Positions 15,884 to 23,692 of a stretch of 64,000 nucleotides of DNA are shown here, piece after piece. The stretch is from NCBI RefSeq assembly GCF_002245495.1, contig NZ_NQJF01000006.1:170834-234833 (forward strand), written 5' to 3'. The notes beneath the pieces were generated by a model. That model made no database searches. It was given only the letters and a program-made list of their open reading frames with translations, and was not told the DNA's origin. Position 1 is the first letter of the stretch; every line of letters starts with the position of its first letter. Both the position numbers and the translations under genes were made by a program. The stretch is from Oceanimonas baumannii (GTDB lineage: Bacteria; Pseudomonadota; Gammaproteobacteria; Enterobacterales; Aeromonadaceae).

Positions 15884-15925
15884 AATATAATGCCCGCCAG
15901 TTTGATTGTCAATACAATCAAACTG
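15884..15925 (-). promoter_or_regulatory. sigma-70 promoter with 11-bp palindromic operator
   Basis: On the minus strand TTGACA (15907-15912) and TATATT (15884-15889) are 17 bases apart, a near-consensus promoter for the ART-like gene 66 bases downstream. A perfect palindrome covers the -35: CAGTTTGATTG (15898-15908), six-base spacer, CAATCAAACTG (15915-15925). A dimeric repressor here would block RNA polymerase. Confidence 0.8.
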
Positions 15926-15963
15926 ACTTTATTTTCCACGTTCACGGAAAGGGCATGGTTGTT

Positions 15964-16122
15964 TTACCACCCTGCGTTCACTGCCCATTGATACACCATG
16001 CCGCCCCAGAACATCAGCAACCCACTCCAGTAGGGAAATGCCATTCCCAACAGATAGGGGGTTAGGTAACAGGCGGAGCAAAGCAGGGCCATGAGCAGAT
16101 ACCACTTAATCTTTTGTGACAT
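15964..16122 (-). CDS. small two-helix membrane protein, unknown
   Basis: ATG 16122 with a GGAG seven bases upstream gives 52 residues beginning MSQKIKWYLLMALLCSACYL. Two hydrophobic segments (YLLMALLCSACYLTPYLL and YWSGLLMFWGGMVYQW) fill most of it. It is the last gene of the early operon before the separate promoter at 15884-15912. No family is recognised. A superinfection exclusion role is conceivable but there is no direct evidence. Confidence 0.55.
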   Translation of the reverse strand: MSQKIKWYLLMALLCSACYLTPYLLGMAFPYWSGLLMFWGGMVYQWAVNAGW

Positions 16123-16123
16123 G

Positions 16124-16447
16124 TCACAGCTCCAGCTTTTTGGACTTTTCGGTGTGCCAGCATCGGGCATCACCTTTTAGCAGGCCATCACACCCGCCGG
16201 GAAGTGGGCTTTTGCAGTGGCTGCAGTTGCCCAGTTTGGCCAGCTGGCTTTGCAGTTGCTGCCAGTTGCGGTGGATCAGCAGGCTGATGTACTCGTCTTG
16301 GGTATAGGGGCCGCGCACGCCGCCCCGGATTTCACACAGCTGCTGCAGCCGCTCTATTTCTGCAGAACCCAGCATCACCTCAATTTTGGTGATACCGGCC
16401 GCCCTGGCGGCGGCGCGGCTTTTACGTTTGCGGTCGGTGGGGGTCAT
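16124..16447 (-). CDS. small phage protein with helical N-terminus and Cys-rich zinc-ribbon-like C-terminus
   Basis: This 107-residue protein begins MTPTDRKRKSRAAARAAGIT. Residues about 19-60 (TKIEVMLGSAEIERLQQLCE) resemble a short ribbon-helix-helix DNA-binding segment. Near the C-terminus CSHCKSPLPGGCDG and RCWH give four possible zinc ligands. Its ATG overlaps the methyltransferase stop (ATGA, 16444-16447), so it is co-translated. The function is unknown; a role tied to the methyltransferase is only suggested by position. Confidence 0.6.
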   Translation of the reverse strand: MTPTDRKRKSRAAARAAGITKIEVMLGSAEIERLQQLCEIRGGVRGPYTQDEYISLLIHRNWQQLQSQLAKLGNCSHCKSPLPGGCDGLLKGDARCWHTEKSKKLEL

Positions 16448-17358
16448 GCGGCTTCCTTGATGGCGTTAATCAGATGCATTGCTGCCAGCGGTGCCACTGC
16501 ATTACCGGCCATGTGCACGGTGAGCCTGTGGTTTTTGGGCCGCTGAATCCAGTCGGGAAAGCTCATGGCAGCCAAGTTCTCGTCGGCACTCAACATGCGC
16601 ATGCAGCCGCCGTCAATCACCGCCCAGCGGTCACGGGTAGTGATAGTGCCTATTGGTCGCCCGGGGCAACGGCCGCTCTTAGTGTTGCCGTAGTAGCTCA
16701 TGACAAAGCGGTCGCCGTACTGCTTTCTGCCATTGGCTATCCGTTCCAGAGTTGCGGCGGCGCGGCCCGGCTTGTTGATGGCTGACCATCGGCCACCTTC
16801 CCAGTCAATGAATGAACTGGCAGCCACATGGTCGAGCTTTGGCAGGTTCAGTTTGAGCGGTGATTTTGAGCGGCTGGCCACCAAGAACAGGCGCACCCGG
16901 TTCTGTGGCACGCCCAGATCTGCAGCGTCTACAATATGCGGTGCCAGACTGTAGCCCAGCGCATTCATGGCCGCTTCCCATGCAGTGTAAAGCTGCCACT
17001 GCATAAATTCGGGCACATTCTCAATCAGCGCGAAGTCGGGCTTGTGGTATTCGGCGGCGGACACTACCGCCCAAGCGGTAGAGCGGCTGGCATCATGCTC
17101 GGGGTTGCCGCTGGTTTTTCCCCTGGCCTTGCTGTGCCCCTGACAGCAGGGGCTGGCCAGCAGCAGGTCGTGAGCAGGCACCTGCGCCCAGTTAGCCTGC
17201 TGCAGATCCTGACAAGCGTGCTGGGTTTCCGGGTGGTTTACGCTGTGCCAGTGCACAGCGTCGGGCCAGTGGTTGGCGGCCCATACTACGGGCACGCCTG
17301 CCATTTTGGCGCCAGTCGAGAAGCCGCCGAAGCCGGCGAACAGGTCGATTGCTTTCAT
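16444..17358 (-). CDS. solitary C5 cytosine DNA methyltransferase
   Basis: ATG 17358 (MKAIDLFAGFGGFSTGAKMA) gives 304 residues. Motif I is DLFAGFGGFS, motif IV is ASPCCQGHS (catalytic Cys72), motif VI is IENV and motif VIII is VPQNRVRLF. The C-terminal HMAGNAVAP is motif X. The residue before the catalytic Cys is Cys rather than the usual Pro. The region between VIII and X, which reads the target sequence, is short. No restriction enzyme gene is nearby. Phage enzymes like this protect phage DNA from host restriction or alter expression. Confidence 0.92.
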   Translation of the reverse strand: MKAIDLFAGFGGFSTGAKMAGVPVVWAANHWPDAVHWHSVNHPETQHACQDLQQANWAQVPAHDLLLASPCCQGHSKARGKTSGNPEHDASRSTAWAVVSAAEYHKPDFALIENVPEFMQWQLYTAWEAAMNALGYSLAPHIVDAADLGVPQNRVRLFLVASRSKSPLKLNLPKLDHVAASSFIDWEGGRWSAINKPGRAAATLERIANGRKQYGDRFVMSYYGNTKSGRCPGRPIGTITTRDRWAVIDGGCMRMLSADENLAAMSFPDWIQRPKNHRLTVHMAGNAVAPLAAMHLINAIKEAA

Positions 17359-17774
17359 CCTTTCGCCACTCCCATGCGGACCAGGTGGCTTTCTGCAGTG
17401 AACAGGTGCCGCTGCGACTCTTCCAGCGCTTTCTCGATTCGGTGCCTTTCTTCTTCGCTCATGTCTTCGCCAGGGTCGAAGCCGACGAAGGCCAATGGCT
17501 TCATGCCAACCTTGAAGGCCTGCAGGCAGGCGGCTGCGGTGTCGGCGATGATCTGCTGGCACTGCTGCAGGGTGGTGGCGTCGGACTGTCGCAGTTCACG
17601 CTGCATCAGTGCTTTCACTAGCAGATCTATGCTGTGGTAGTAGCCCACAGCCTTCAGATAGGTTTCACCGGCCTGATTGGAGTTGTCGCCCTTCACTGCT
17701 ACCTGGTTCAGGATGAACTGCAGGTTGTCGCTGGTGATGATGTATTTTTCGTTTATCTGGATGTTAATGCTCAT
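17355..17774 (-). CDS. DUF5405-like phage protein
   Basis: ATG 17774 (MSINIQINEKYIITSDNLQF) gives 139 residues. The opening beta-strand segment and NQVAVKGD resemble the DUF5405 proteins found near gpA in P2-like phages. The remainder is helical and acidic (GFDPGEDMSEEERHRIEKAL). It overlaps the methyltransferase start (ATGA) and the upstream stop. Its function is not known. Confidence 0.65.
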   Translation of the reverse strand: MSINIQINEKYIITSDNLQFILNQVAVKGDNSNQAGETYLKAVGYYHSIDLLVKALMQRELRQSDATTLQQCQQIIADTAAACLQAFKVGMKPLAFVGFDPGEDMSEEERHRIEKALEESQRHLFTAESHLVRMGVAKG

Positions 17775-17974
17775 CAGTCCTTCTCCATCATTCGGTTTAA
17801 TACGGTTTTGCAGCGTTCGCGTTCTGCCGGCTCCAGGCTGTTTAGCCAGTTGTTTATGGCCGGTCGGTTGCGGGTGTTCAGCCACTGGCGGCATTGGTTA
17901 GTGCGCTCCAGGCATTCGGCTTTTTGCTGTGCCCAGGCGGCCTCTTGTTCGGGAGTGGTGTTACTCATGCTCAC
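17774..17974 (-). CDS. small helical phage protein, unknown
   Basis: This 66-residue protein begins MSMSNTTPEQEAAWAQQKAE. It is all-helical and charged (NNWLNSLEPAERERCKTVLN). It overlaps the end of the gpA gene by 14 bases and the next start by one base. This tight packing supports it as a real early gene. No function can be assigned. Confidence 0.6.
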   Translation of the reverse strand: MSMSNTTPEQEAAWAQQKAECLERTNQCRQWLNTRNRPAINNWLNSLEPAERERCKTVLNRMMEKD

Positions 17975-20189
17975 TCCCGTGGTAGAGGTCGTTCATCCAG
18001 TTGGTAAAGTCGTCTTCGTGGTATTTGGGGGCAGCGTCTTCCAGCCAGTTGGCTTCATCTTCCATCTGCTCTATCAGGGCTGCAGCTTGATCAAGGGCCA
18101 GCTGCTGATATTGCTCGGGGATTTTGGCCAGCCAGGGCTCAAGATCCTGGCCTGAGCGCAGCAGCTTCATGGCCTCGGCGCGGTAGCCGGCGGCACGTTC
18201 CTGCCGTCCGGGCGGGTTCATGCCCGGGCGCTGGCGGCTGGTATTCAAACAGCCGTTGCGAATGCTGATAAATAAACCGTCCATGGTGATAACGGCACCG
18301 GTTTGAAGCCGTGCCAGGTCTGTTTCATCCAGGCCGAGCAGGGCCAGCTCACGCTTGAGGGGATCCTTTTCTGCCAAAATCTGATCCCCCGTACACTTAT
18401 TGTCAGAACTCCAAGGGGCGCGGCTGTCGCCGCTTAAGGGCAACTCGCTGCGCTCGCCAAGACCAGACCGCGACAAGGTCCACCCCTGGTGCCGAGTGTC
18501 CACTTCCTGGCCCAGGCGAACGGCGGAAGGAATGCCGTCCACACAAATGACGGTGTTAACTGTGCGCAGGCCGCGCAGCTTCTTTACGTCTTCGCCGTAT
18601 TTGCTGGCGGCAAACTTCATCAGGTGGTTGAGTTGAACAAAATGATCCTTGCGTTGGGTGTCTATGCCGCCCATCAGGTTAACGAATTCGGCCCACTTGC
18701 CGTTGTCTGCAGCCTTGCGGGCCGGCTCCAGAATAGGGTTTTGAGTGGCTTCGCGCAGGCGGCGCAGCTCGCGCCACACGGTAACTGACGGGCCGCCAAT
18801 CTGCTGAAACTGCCGCACGTTCCAGCGGCTGGCCCAGGCGGCCACGTTGGTGGCGGTTTCTTCTGCGGCGGTGCCGGTCTCTTCGTCTATGCCAACGCTG
18901 AAGCCGTCAATGTTCTTGGCGATGTATTTGGCAATGTAGCCGGTGGCGGATCCTTTGGCTGGGTCAATGGCCACCCAGTCAAAGCGGGGCTTATAGGTGC
19001 GGGCCAGCTCAGCTTTGTCGTGCTCGCAGGCGTATTTGCGCAGCACCCAGCGCAGCAGGCGTCGCTGCTCGGGGCGCACAAACAGCAGCATGTGCCAGTG
19101 GGGGGTGCCGTCGTGGTGAGGCTCAACCACGCGAAAGCCAAAAAAGCGCACGCCCATGCGGGCCAGTTTGGCGCGGGCCTTGGCCCACTGGCGGCACAAA
19201 TGAGCCTGTGCATCACGGGGGTGGCTGCCGTCGTAACGGGGGTTCTGCACGGTTTTCTTTTTGCGGGTAACAGTCCAGGCGTGATAGCGGGACGGAGCGG
19301 TTACGGTGTAAAACTCACCCGCCAGGCCATGCTCTTCGGCTACCTCCTCAAAACCACGCATGCGCATCATCAGTTCCAGCCGGCGCAGCTCTGGGTTGGC
19401 CATGCTGGACTTCACTGCCTCGGCCAACGGAATTTCCAGACCCAGTTCATCATTAACGGCATACATGCTCCGTACCCAGGCAGCACCGGCGCGACGGCGC
19501 TCGCAGTGCTCCTGTTTTGCTTTGTACGATACATAAGGGCTTACGCCCCTACGCACCTTGCCCACAATGATGGCCACGTGCTCTGTATAGCGGTTCCAGG
19601 CTTTGGTGATTTGGCGCTCCCACCACCCTTCATCCTGCAGGCGGGCGAGGGCAGCGGCGGTCACATCCAGATCACGATCACTGAAGCCCTCTATGGGGCA
19701 GACGTTTTTGAAGGTGGGCAGCAACGGAGAAATGCCCCACTTGCGGGCCGGCTCCATGGCTGCATTCAGCAGCTCTTCGGCATTTACCTTTTTAGTGTGC
19801 TGCTCGGTCATGGTCAGAATGATGTTCACCACGGCATTGGCCCACTCGCGGGCAATGTTGGCCCGGCTGGCTTCGTTGGCGATCATGCGCAGGGGAAGGG
19901 GGAAGCGGGCAGCGTGCTCTTGTATTTTTTCCACCATTTTGCGCAGCCAGATGTTAGCGCTGCGTGGTTTATATTTTTTGAGCCTGTATTGGTATTCCTT
20001 GAACAGGCTGCCGGCGGCATGCTGCTCTATGCCATCCAGCAGTTGGGTAGCCCAGTTCAGGTTGTCTTTTTCGTGACGTGCCTGGTACAGCTCGGTGTTA
20101 ACCTTGGTGCCGGCCACGCGGGGGCCGCTTTCTTCTTTAGCAGGCGCAAAAAAGGCGGCCACATCGGCCGCTTCAACATGTAGAGTCAT
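17961..20189 (-). CDS. replication initiator endonuclease, P2 gpA family (HUH)
   Basis: ATG 20189 gives 742 residues, close to P2 gpA (761). The N-terminal half is helical. The HUH motif is in GTPHWHMLLF (His364, His366), which binds the metal. Two catalytic tyrosines, Tyr418 and Tyr422, lie in TGYIAKYIAKNIDG, four residues apart as in P2 gpA. The enzyme nicks the origin and starts rolling-circle replication; in P2 the origin lies inside the gene itself. The plus-strand frame of 387 codons over this region is a shadow. Confidence 0.92.
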   Translation of the reverse strand: MTLHVEAADVAAFFAPAKEESGPRVAGTKVNTELYQARHEKDNLNWATQLLDGIEQHAAGSLFKEYQYRLKKYKPRSANIWLRKMVEKIQEHAARFPLPLRMIANEASRANIAREWANAVVNIILTMTEQHTKKVNAEELLNAAMEPARKWGISPLLPTFKNVCPIEGFSDRDLDVTAAALARLQDEGWWERQITKAWNRYTEHVAIIVGKVRRGVSPYVSYKAKQEHCERRRAGAAWVRSMYAVNDELGLEIPLAEAVKSSMANPELRRLELMMRMRGFEEVAEEHGLAGEFYTVTAPSRYHAWTVTRKKKTVQNPRYDGSHPRDAQAHLCRQWAKARAKLARMGVRFFGFRVVEPHHDGTPHWHMLLFVRPEQRRLLRWVLRKYACEHDKAELARTYKPRFDWVAIDPAKGSATGYIAKYIAKNIDGFSVGIDEETGTAAEETATNVAAWASRWNVRQFQQIGGPSVTVWRELRRLREATQNPILEPARKAADNGKWAEFVNLMGGIDTQRKDHFVQLNHLMKFAASKYGEDVKKLRGLRTVNTVICVDGIPSAVRLGQEVDTRHQGWTLSRSGLGERSELPLSGDSRAPWSSDNKCTGDQILAEKDPLKRELALLGLDETDLARLQTGAVITMDGLFISIRNGCLNTSRQRPGMNPPGRQERAAGYRAEAMKLLRSGQDLEPWLAKIPEQYQQLALDQAAALIEQMEDEANWLEDAAPKYHEDDFTNWMNDLYHGSEHE

Positions 20190-20449
20190 TAAAGTACCTG
20201 TGAGCCTAACTGATGAACGGGAGCGGTTTTGCGCCACCAGGCGCTGATGGTGGTGGCAATAGCCAGGGCATTCAGGCCCAGGGCTTGCCAATAGAGAGAG
20301 CGAATGGTGCCAAGGTCCAGCAGCAGCCGGGCCCGGTCGGCCTTCTTCTCAAAGCACTCCCGCCAGTGCCGCCAAAAATCGGCCTTGGCCTGCCGCCAAT
20401 GGGCGCGAAGGTGGTCGGTGGCGTTCAGCTTGCGGTCTTTCATTTTCAT
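20189..20449 (-). CDS. small phage protein with one C-terminal membrane segment
   Basis: This 86-residue protein begins MKMKDRKLNATDHLRAHWRQ. The basic N-terminal helix is followed by one hydrophobic stretch (ALGLNALAIATTISAWW). The stop and the gpA ATG share a base, and the start overlaps the previous stop (20446-20449). Operon position is the main support; the function is unknown. Confidence 0.55.
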   Translation of the reverse strand: MKMKDRKLNATDHLRAHWRQAKADFWRHWRECFEKKADRARLLLDLGTIRSLYWQALGLNALAIATTISAWWRKTAPVHQLGSQVL

Positions 20450-20910
20450 GCACTCACCCCCTTGGTCACTCGGCCAAAGGTGAACACCATGGTCTGAATG
20501 GCCACGCTCTGCTTACTGGGTTCACGCACGGGCAGCATGGCGTTAATGCTGGCATTAAGGGCGGCGGCACGGATCTGAAGAACAGTTGCGGGGCTAAAGC
20601 CGCTGTTAACGGCATCTTCAGTGATGATGTGGCGCAGCTCTATGTCTGCAATGCCGGCTTGAGCATCAAGGCGAGCAGCACGGTAAAAGCGGCGAAACAG
20701 TTCACGCTCAGTCATGGCAGCGCCGTGCTTTTCAGCTTGCTTGCGAGCGTGTGCGGCCAAATGCAGACATTGCGCGGCTTGCTGGCGTCTACCTCCCAGC
20801 CTGTAGCTGGAAGCCAGCTCAACGCTGAGTTTGGCTTGATCGATATTCCGCTCTTTCAATTTGGCGTTGTAAACCAGCTCATCCATGAGAAATTCCACGA
20901 TGTTAGTCAT
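20446..20910 (-). CDS. early phage protein, unknown
   Basis: This 154-residue protein begins MTNIVEFLMDELVYNAKLKE and is predicted all-helical, with a TPR-like RLGGRRQQAAQCLHLAAHAR. It overlaps both neighbours by ATGA. It sits just before gpA, where P2 carries gene B-type helpers, but no similarity to P2 B is visible. No function is assigned. Confidence 0.6.
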   Translation of the reverse strand: MTNIVEFLMDELVYNAKLKERNIDQAKLSVELASSYRLGGRRQQAAQCLHLAAHARKQAEKHGAAMTERELFRRFYRAARLDAQAGIADIELRHIITEDAVNSGFSPATVLQIRAAALNASINAMLPVREPSKQSVAIQTMVFTFGRVTKGVSA

Positions 20911-21146
20911 ACCTCACCTCCGGCAGTAATGGAGGCCATGGGGGCATGCAGCCACAGGGCATTTTTGCGCTCTGTTATCTGTTCATAAAGGGCGTCGTAT
21001 CCGGACTGGTGAGCCACTTCGGCCAAGGCCTCCAGGGCACATTCGGTTTGCAGCTCCATGCCTGCAGCTTTGTTCTGGCGGGCCAGTTTGTTGAACTCGT
21101 TCAGGTATCCGTTGGCTACCTGGCTAATCGTGTTAATTTGTGTCAT
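20907..21146 (-). CDS. small early phage protein, unknown
   Basis: ATG 21146 with GGAG upstream gives 79 residues (MTQINTISQVANGYLNEFNK). The frame is open to 21188 but the first ATG lacks a ribosome site. It is helical and mildly acidic, with no domain recognised. It is translationally coupled to the next gene. Confidence 0.55.
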   Translation of the reverse strand: MTQINTISQVANGYLNEFNKLARQNKAAGMELQTECALEALAEVAHQSGYDALYEQITERKNALWLHAPMASITAGGEV

Positions 21147-21200
21147 ATTTACTCCGTGGTATTCATTGGCGTGGATGCACACATCCAAAGGCCGCTTCAG

Positions 21201-21620
21201 TTACAGCTGAGCGGCCTTTACCATTTCTGCCTTGCGCTGAATCATCAGTGCCTGCTGTTCTAAATATTCCTGCCGCTTTGCCTGCTGCTGTGCTGTCATG
21301 GCCGGTTCGTCATGACGCTGGCCCGGGTAGTCGGCCACATGCAGCCATTCGCTGCGGTCGGTGGCGGCAAAACTGGCCAGGGCGCTTTTCAATTCCACTA
21401 CGGCGCGGCGTATTGCTTCGCGCTCGTCGTCGCTCATTTCTTCCAGGGCTTTATTCCAATACACCGCCGGCTTGAGAGCTGCGGTGCGGCACAGGCCTTC
21501 ACGGGAACTCTTGGTCAAACCATTCCACCAGCTGGCAATGCGGGTGCATCCGACCATGTCGCGCATGTTGTTAATAGCCAGCTCGCCGGCTGACTGGGTG
21601 ATTTCTCTATAGGCGGTCAT
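21201..21620 (-). CDS. early phage protein, unknown
   Basis: ATG 21620 with GGAGG upstream gives 139 residues beginning MTAYREITQSAGELAINNMR. The C-terminal third is a coiled coil rich in Gln and Lys (EYLEQQALMIQRKAEMVKAA). It overlaps the preceding stop. No known family is recognised. Confidence 0.55.
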   Translation of the reverse strand: MTAYREITQSAGELAINNMRDMVGCTRIASWWNGLTKSSREGLCRTAALKPAVYWNKALEEMSDDEREAIRRAVVELKSALASFAATDRSEWLHVADYPGQRHDEPAMTAQQQAKRQEYLEQQALMIQRKAEMVKAAQL

Positions 21621-21844
21621 GCCGCACCTCCGGTGCCGAGTTGGCCGGCCAACCAGCTCCACAAACGGCGGCGGGCTTTGGGCTTGTTGGGGCGGCGGTT
21701 TTGAATGGGCAGCACAATCCAGCTGCCGTCCTGCCGCTCAATAAATCCGGGACGGTTACGATGGGTAATCACCTCCGGGCGCAGGGCCGGGGTGCAAACG
21801 GGGGTTTCAACCCGCAGCAGGCGGGCGGTGTTGATAATGGTCAT
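21617..21844 (-). CDS. small basic early phage protein, unknown
   Basis: ATG 21844 with a GAGG upstream gives 75 residues starting MTIINTARLLRVETPVCTPA. The C-terminal half is very basic (QNRRPNKPKARRRLWSWLAG). It starts 12 bases after the CII-like stop. It could bind nucleic acid, but this is only from charge. Confidence 0.5.
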   Translation of the reverse strand: MTIINTARLLRVETPVCTPALRPEVITHRNRPGFIERQDGSWIVLPIQNRRPNKPKARRRLWSWLAGQLGTGGAA

Positions 21845-21855
21845 GGCGTGGTTCC

Positions 21856-22407
21856 TCAAGAAAGTCCGGGTACGGCGCTGGTGGTGAGCGTGTCGAAAGC
21901 AACGGTCATGCCGGGGATAGCGTGAAAGCGGCTTTCTATGGTGTGTACGAACAAAGCCAAGGTGCCCATCATGGCGGTGGCTTTGCTTACGGCGCGATCT
22001 CTGCGCTGCTTGCATACTTGCCCGCTTTGCTGGACATCAATGGCATCCCGGGCCAGTTCGCCGGCGGTGGCGGTGATCTCCAGTGCCTGACTGGTAAGCG
22101 CCTGTTCGTCTGCCTTGTGGTTGCTCTTGGGCAGGGCAATGCCTGCCATGTCCAGCTCCAGCAGCAGGCCGTGCACCAGGGTGTGGTCGCCAGTAACCCG
22201 AGCAGCTGCGATGATATTTTTTACTGTGGGCTCTGCAGCATGTTTTGCTACCAACTTGTTTATCCAAAGTTGTGGTTTCATCCCCATGCTGCGCGCCACG
22301 TCGCTCTGGTTATGAGCGTCTTTGAAGCGGGCTACGGCTGAATTCCAGTGAGTGAAGTTTTCACATTGTTTATCTGTATTAATATTCAACATTTTTGATG
22401 CATCCAT
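21856..22407 (-). CDS. CII-family phage regulatory protein (Phage_CP76-like)
   Basis: This 183-residue protein has ARFKDAHNQSDVARSMGM near residue 30, a helix-turn-helix, then RVTGDHTLVHGLLLELDMAG. This is the pattern of the phage regulatory protein CII group (PF06892) found downstream of cro in such phages. The start is ATG 22407; a second Met five codons in is equally possible. It probably helps set the lysis-lysogeny choice or early expression. Confidence 0.75.
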   Translation of the reverse strand: MDASKMLNINTDKQCENFTHWNSAVARFKDAHNQSDVARSMGMKPQLWINKLVAKHAAEPTVKNIIAAARVTGDHTLVHGLLLELDMAGIALPKSNHKADEQALTSQALEITATAGELARDAIDVQQSGQVCKQRRDRAVSKATAMMGTLALFVHTIESRFHAIPGMTVAFDTLTTSAVPGLS

Positions 22408-22437
22408 GGCGTGGTTTAATAAAGATGAAGAAGGCGG

Positions 22438-22680
22438 TTATGCCGCCTTACTCCGGCCACGGGGGCCACGGGGTTTAGGGGGCTGGTAGAGATCCAGCGC
22501 CGATTGGCTGAGCGCCATTAAATTAATAAGGGTGCGCTCGCCCTGGATTTTTTTGGGCAGGATGGGAATGCGGCCGTCTTTGACCATTCGGTCTACGGTG
22601 CACTTTGAAATACCAACACGTTCAGCAAACACATCGGGAGTGCATATTGGAGTGTCGAAAGTCACGTTTAGTTGTTTCAT
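22438..22680 (-). CDS. Cox/AlpA-like small DNA-binding protein (possible excisionase)
   Basis: This 80-residue protein begins MKQLNVTFDTPICTPDVFAE. The segment FAERVGISKCTVDRMVKDG, followed by RIPILPKK, is a winged-helix MerR/AlpA-type DNA-binding domain as in P2 Cox. It is the second gene of the leftward early operon, the Cox position. It likely directs excision and damps CI-dependent lysogeny. The C-terminus is basic (PKPRGPRGRSKAA). Confidence 0.7.
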   Translation of the reverse strand: MKQLNVTFDTPICTPDVFAERVGISKCTVDRMVKDGRIPILPKKIQGERTLINLMALSQSALDLYQPPKPRGPRGRSKAA

Positions 22681-22695
22681 GGGTATGGCTCCTAA

Positions 22696-22872
22696 TTACT
22701 TGCTATCCAGCTGTGTAACCTTAAGTTTCCCTTTGGTTAGCACTTGTATCTGGTAAGCGCGTCCTTGGGGGATTTCTTTGCCCCATTTCCCAACGGCCGC
22801 ATGACTTATGCCGAGCGCTTTGGCAGTAGCCATAACGCCCCCGAAGTGCTTTAGGACATCATCCTTTTTCAT
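22696..22872 (-). CDS. Cro-like repressor (58 aa)
   Basis: ATG 22872 to TAA 22696-22698 encodes MKKDDVLKHFGGVMATAKAL, then GISHAAVGKWGKEIP. The helix-turn-helix ATAKALGISHAAVGKWG is that of P22-type Cro. It is the first leftward gene, 119 bases from the divergent cI start. It is short but well supported by context. It should bind the operator repeats between itself and cI and shut off cI. Confidence 0.85.
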   Translation of the reverse strand: MKKDDVLKHFGGVMATAKALGISHAAVGKWGKEIPQGRAYQIQVLTKGKLKVTQLDSK

Positions 22873-22890
22873 CGCTCAGGTTCCGTTAGT

Positions 22891-22990
22891 TACTTAAGTT
22901 TCGGTTTGTGATTTTGAAGTTAACTTATGTGTCGGTTGGCGTCAAGCGATTCCGAAACTTAGGTTTCCCTTAAGGGTGGTAACTTAGGTT
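22891..22990. promoter_or_regulatory. cI-cro operator region with repeated AACTTAnGTT sites
   Basis: Two exact copies of AACTTAGGTT lie at 22956-22965 and 22981-22990, 25 bases apart. Degenerate copies lie at 22891-22900 (TACTTAAGTT) and 22922-22931 (AACTTATGTG). The last exact copy abuts the cI start at 22992, leaving almost no leader. A palindrome CCCTTAAGGG lies between the two exact copies. These are the likely CI and Cro binding sites. Confidence 0.72.
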
Positions 22991-22991
22991 T

Positions 22992-23660
22992 ATGGAAACC
23001 ATTAACGATCGCATCTCAGCCCGTAGGCATAAGCTCAATCTTTCGCAGGAGGAGCTAGCCAAAAGAATTGGCATTACCCGCGTATCAGTCAGCAAGTGGG
23101 AGTCAGGGCTAAATCAACCAAAGGGGCGCTACCTTAACCAGCTAGCCTCCGCTCTTGGTGTAACTGTTGAATGGCTTCTGACGGGAAAGGATGTACAAGC
23201 GGAAACTGATCACTTTGTTAATGTTGAACCTGCAATTCTTGGCGTGCACCAGATCCCAGTACTGAGCTATGTGCAGGCCGGGCAGTTAACGGCGGTGCGG
23301 GAAATTCGGGACGTGGACGGCAGCTATGAATATGTGCAGGCCGACGATGATGTAGGTGAACGCGCGTTTGGTATGCGCATCAGTGGCGACTCCATGACCC
23401 CCGAGTTCGGCGAAGGCGACCTGGTGATCATCGACCCCGATATTGAGCCGGTACCCGGCGATTACGTGGCCGCCAAAAACGGCAGCCTCGAAGCTACTTT
23501 CAAAAAGTACCGCCCCCGCGGCTTTAACCAGGACGGCGTTGAATACTTCGAGCTGGTACCGCTTAACGACGATTACGCACCTATCCGTTCGGATATGTGT
23601 GACGTGGTGATCATTGGCACCATGGTCGAGCACCGGAAGTACCGGCGAAAACGACGATAA
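22992..23660 (+). CDS. CI-type prophage repressor (XRE + S24 autoprotease)
   Basis: This 222-residue protein has an XRE helix-turn-helix (SQEELAKRIGITRVSVSKWE, residues 18-37). The S24/LexA-like C-terminal domain carries the Ala96-Gly97 cleavage bond (YVQAGQLT), nucleophile Ser134 (ISGDSMTP) and Lys171 (LEATFKKY), 37 residues apart as in LexA. It should hold the prophage silent and be cleaved after RecA activation by DNA damage. Two secreted-protein genes follow on the same strand. Confidence 0.95.
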   Translation: METINDRISARRHKLNLSQEELAKRIGITRVSVSKWESGLNQPKGRYLNQLASALGVTVEWLLTGKDVQAETDHFVNVEPAILGVHQIPVLSYVQAGQLTAVREIRDVDGSYEYVQADDDVGERAFGMRISGDSMTPEFGEGDLVIIDPDIEPVPGDYVAAKNGSLEATFKKYRPRGFNQDGVEYFELVPLNDDYAPIRSDMCDVVIIGTMVEHRKYRRKRR

Positions 23661-23692
23661 AAACTAAAACAACATAGAGCACGGAGAGCACA

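Noticed and set aside
19020..20183. Plus-strand open frame of 387 codons
   Set aside because: It is the antisense shadow of the gpA gene, which has HUH and double-Tyr motifs.
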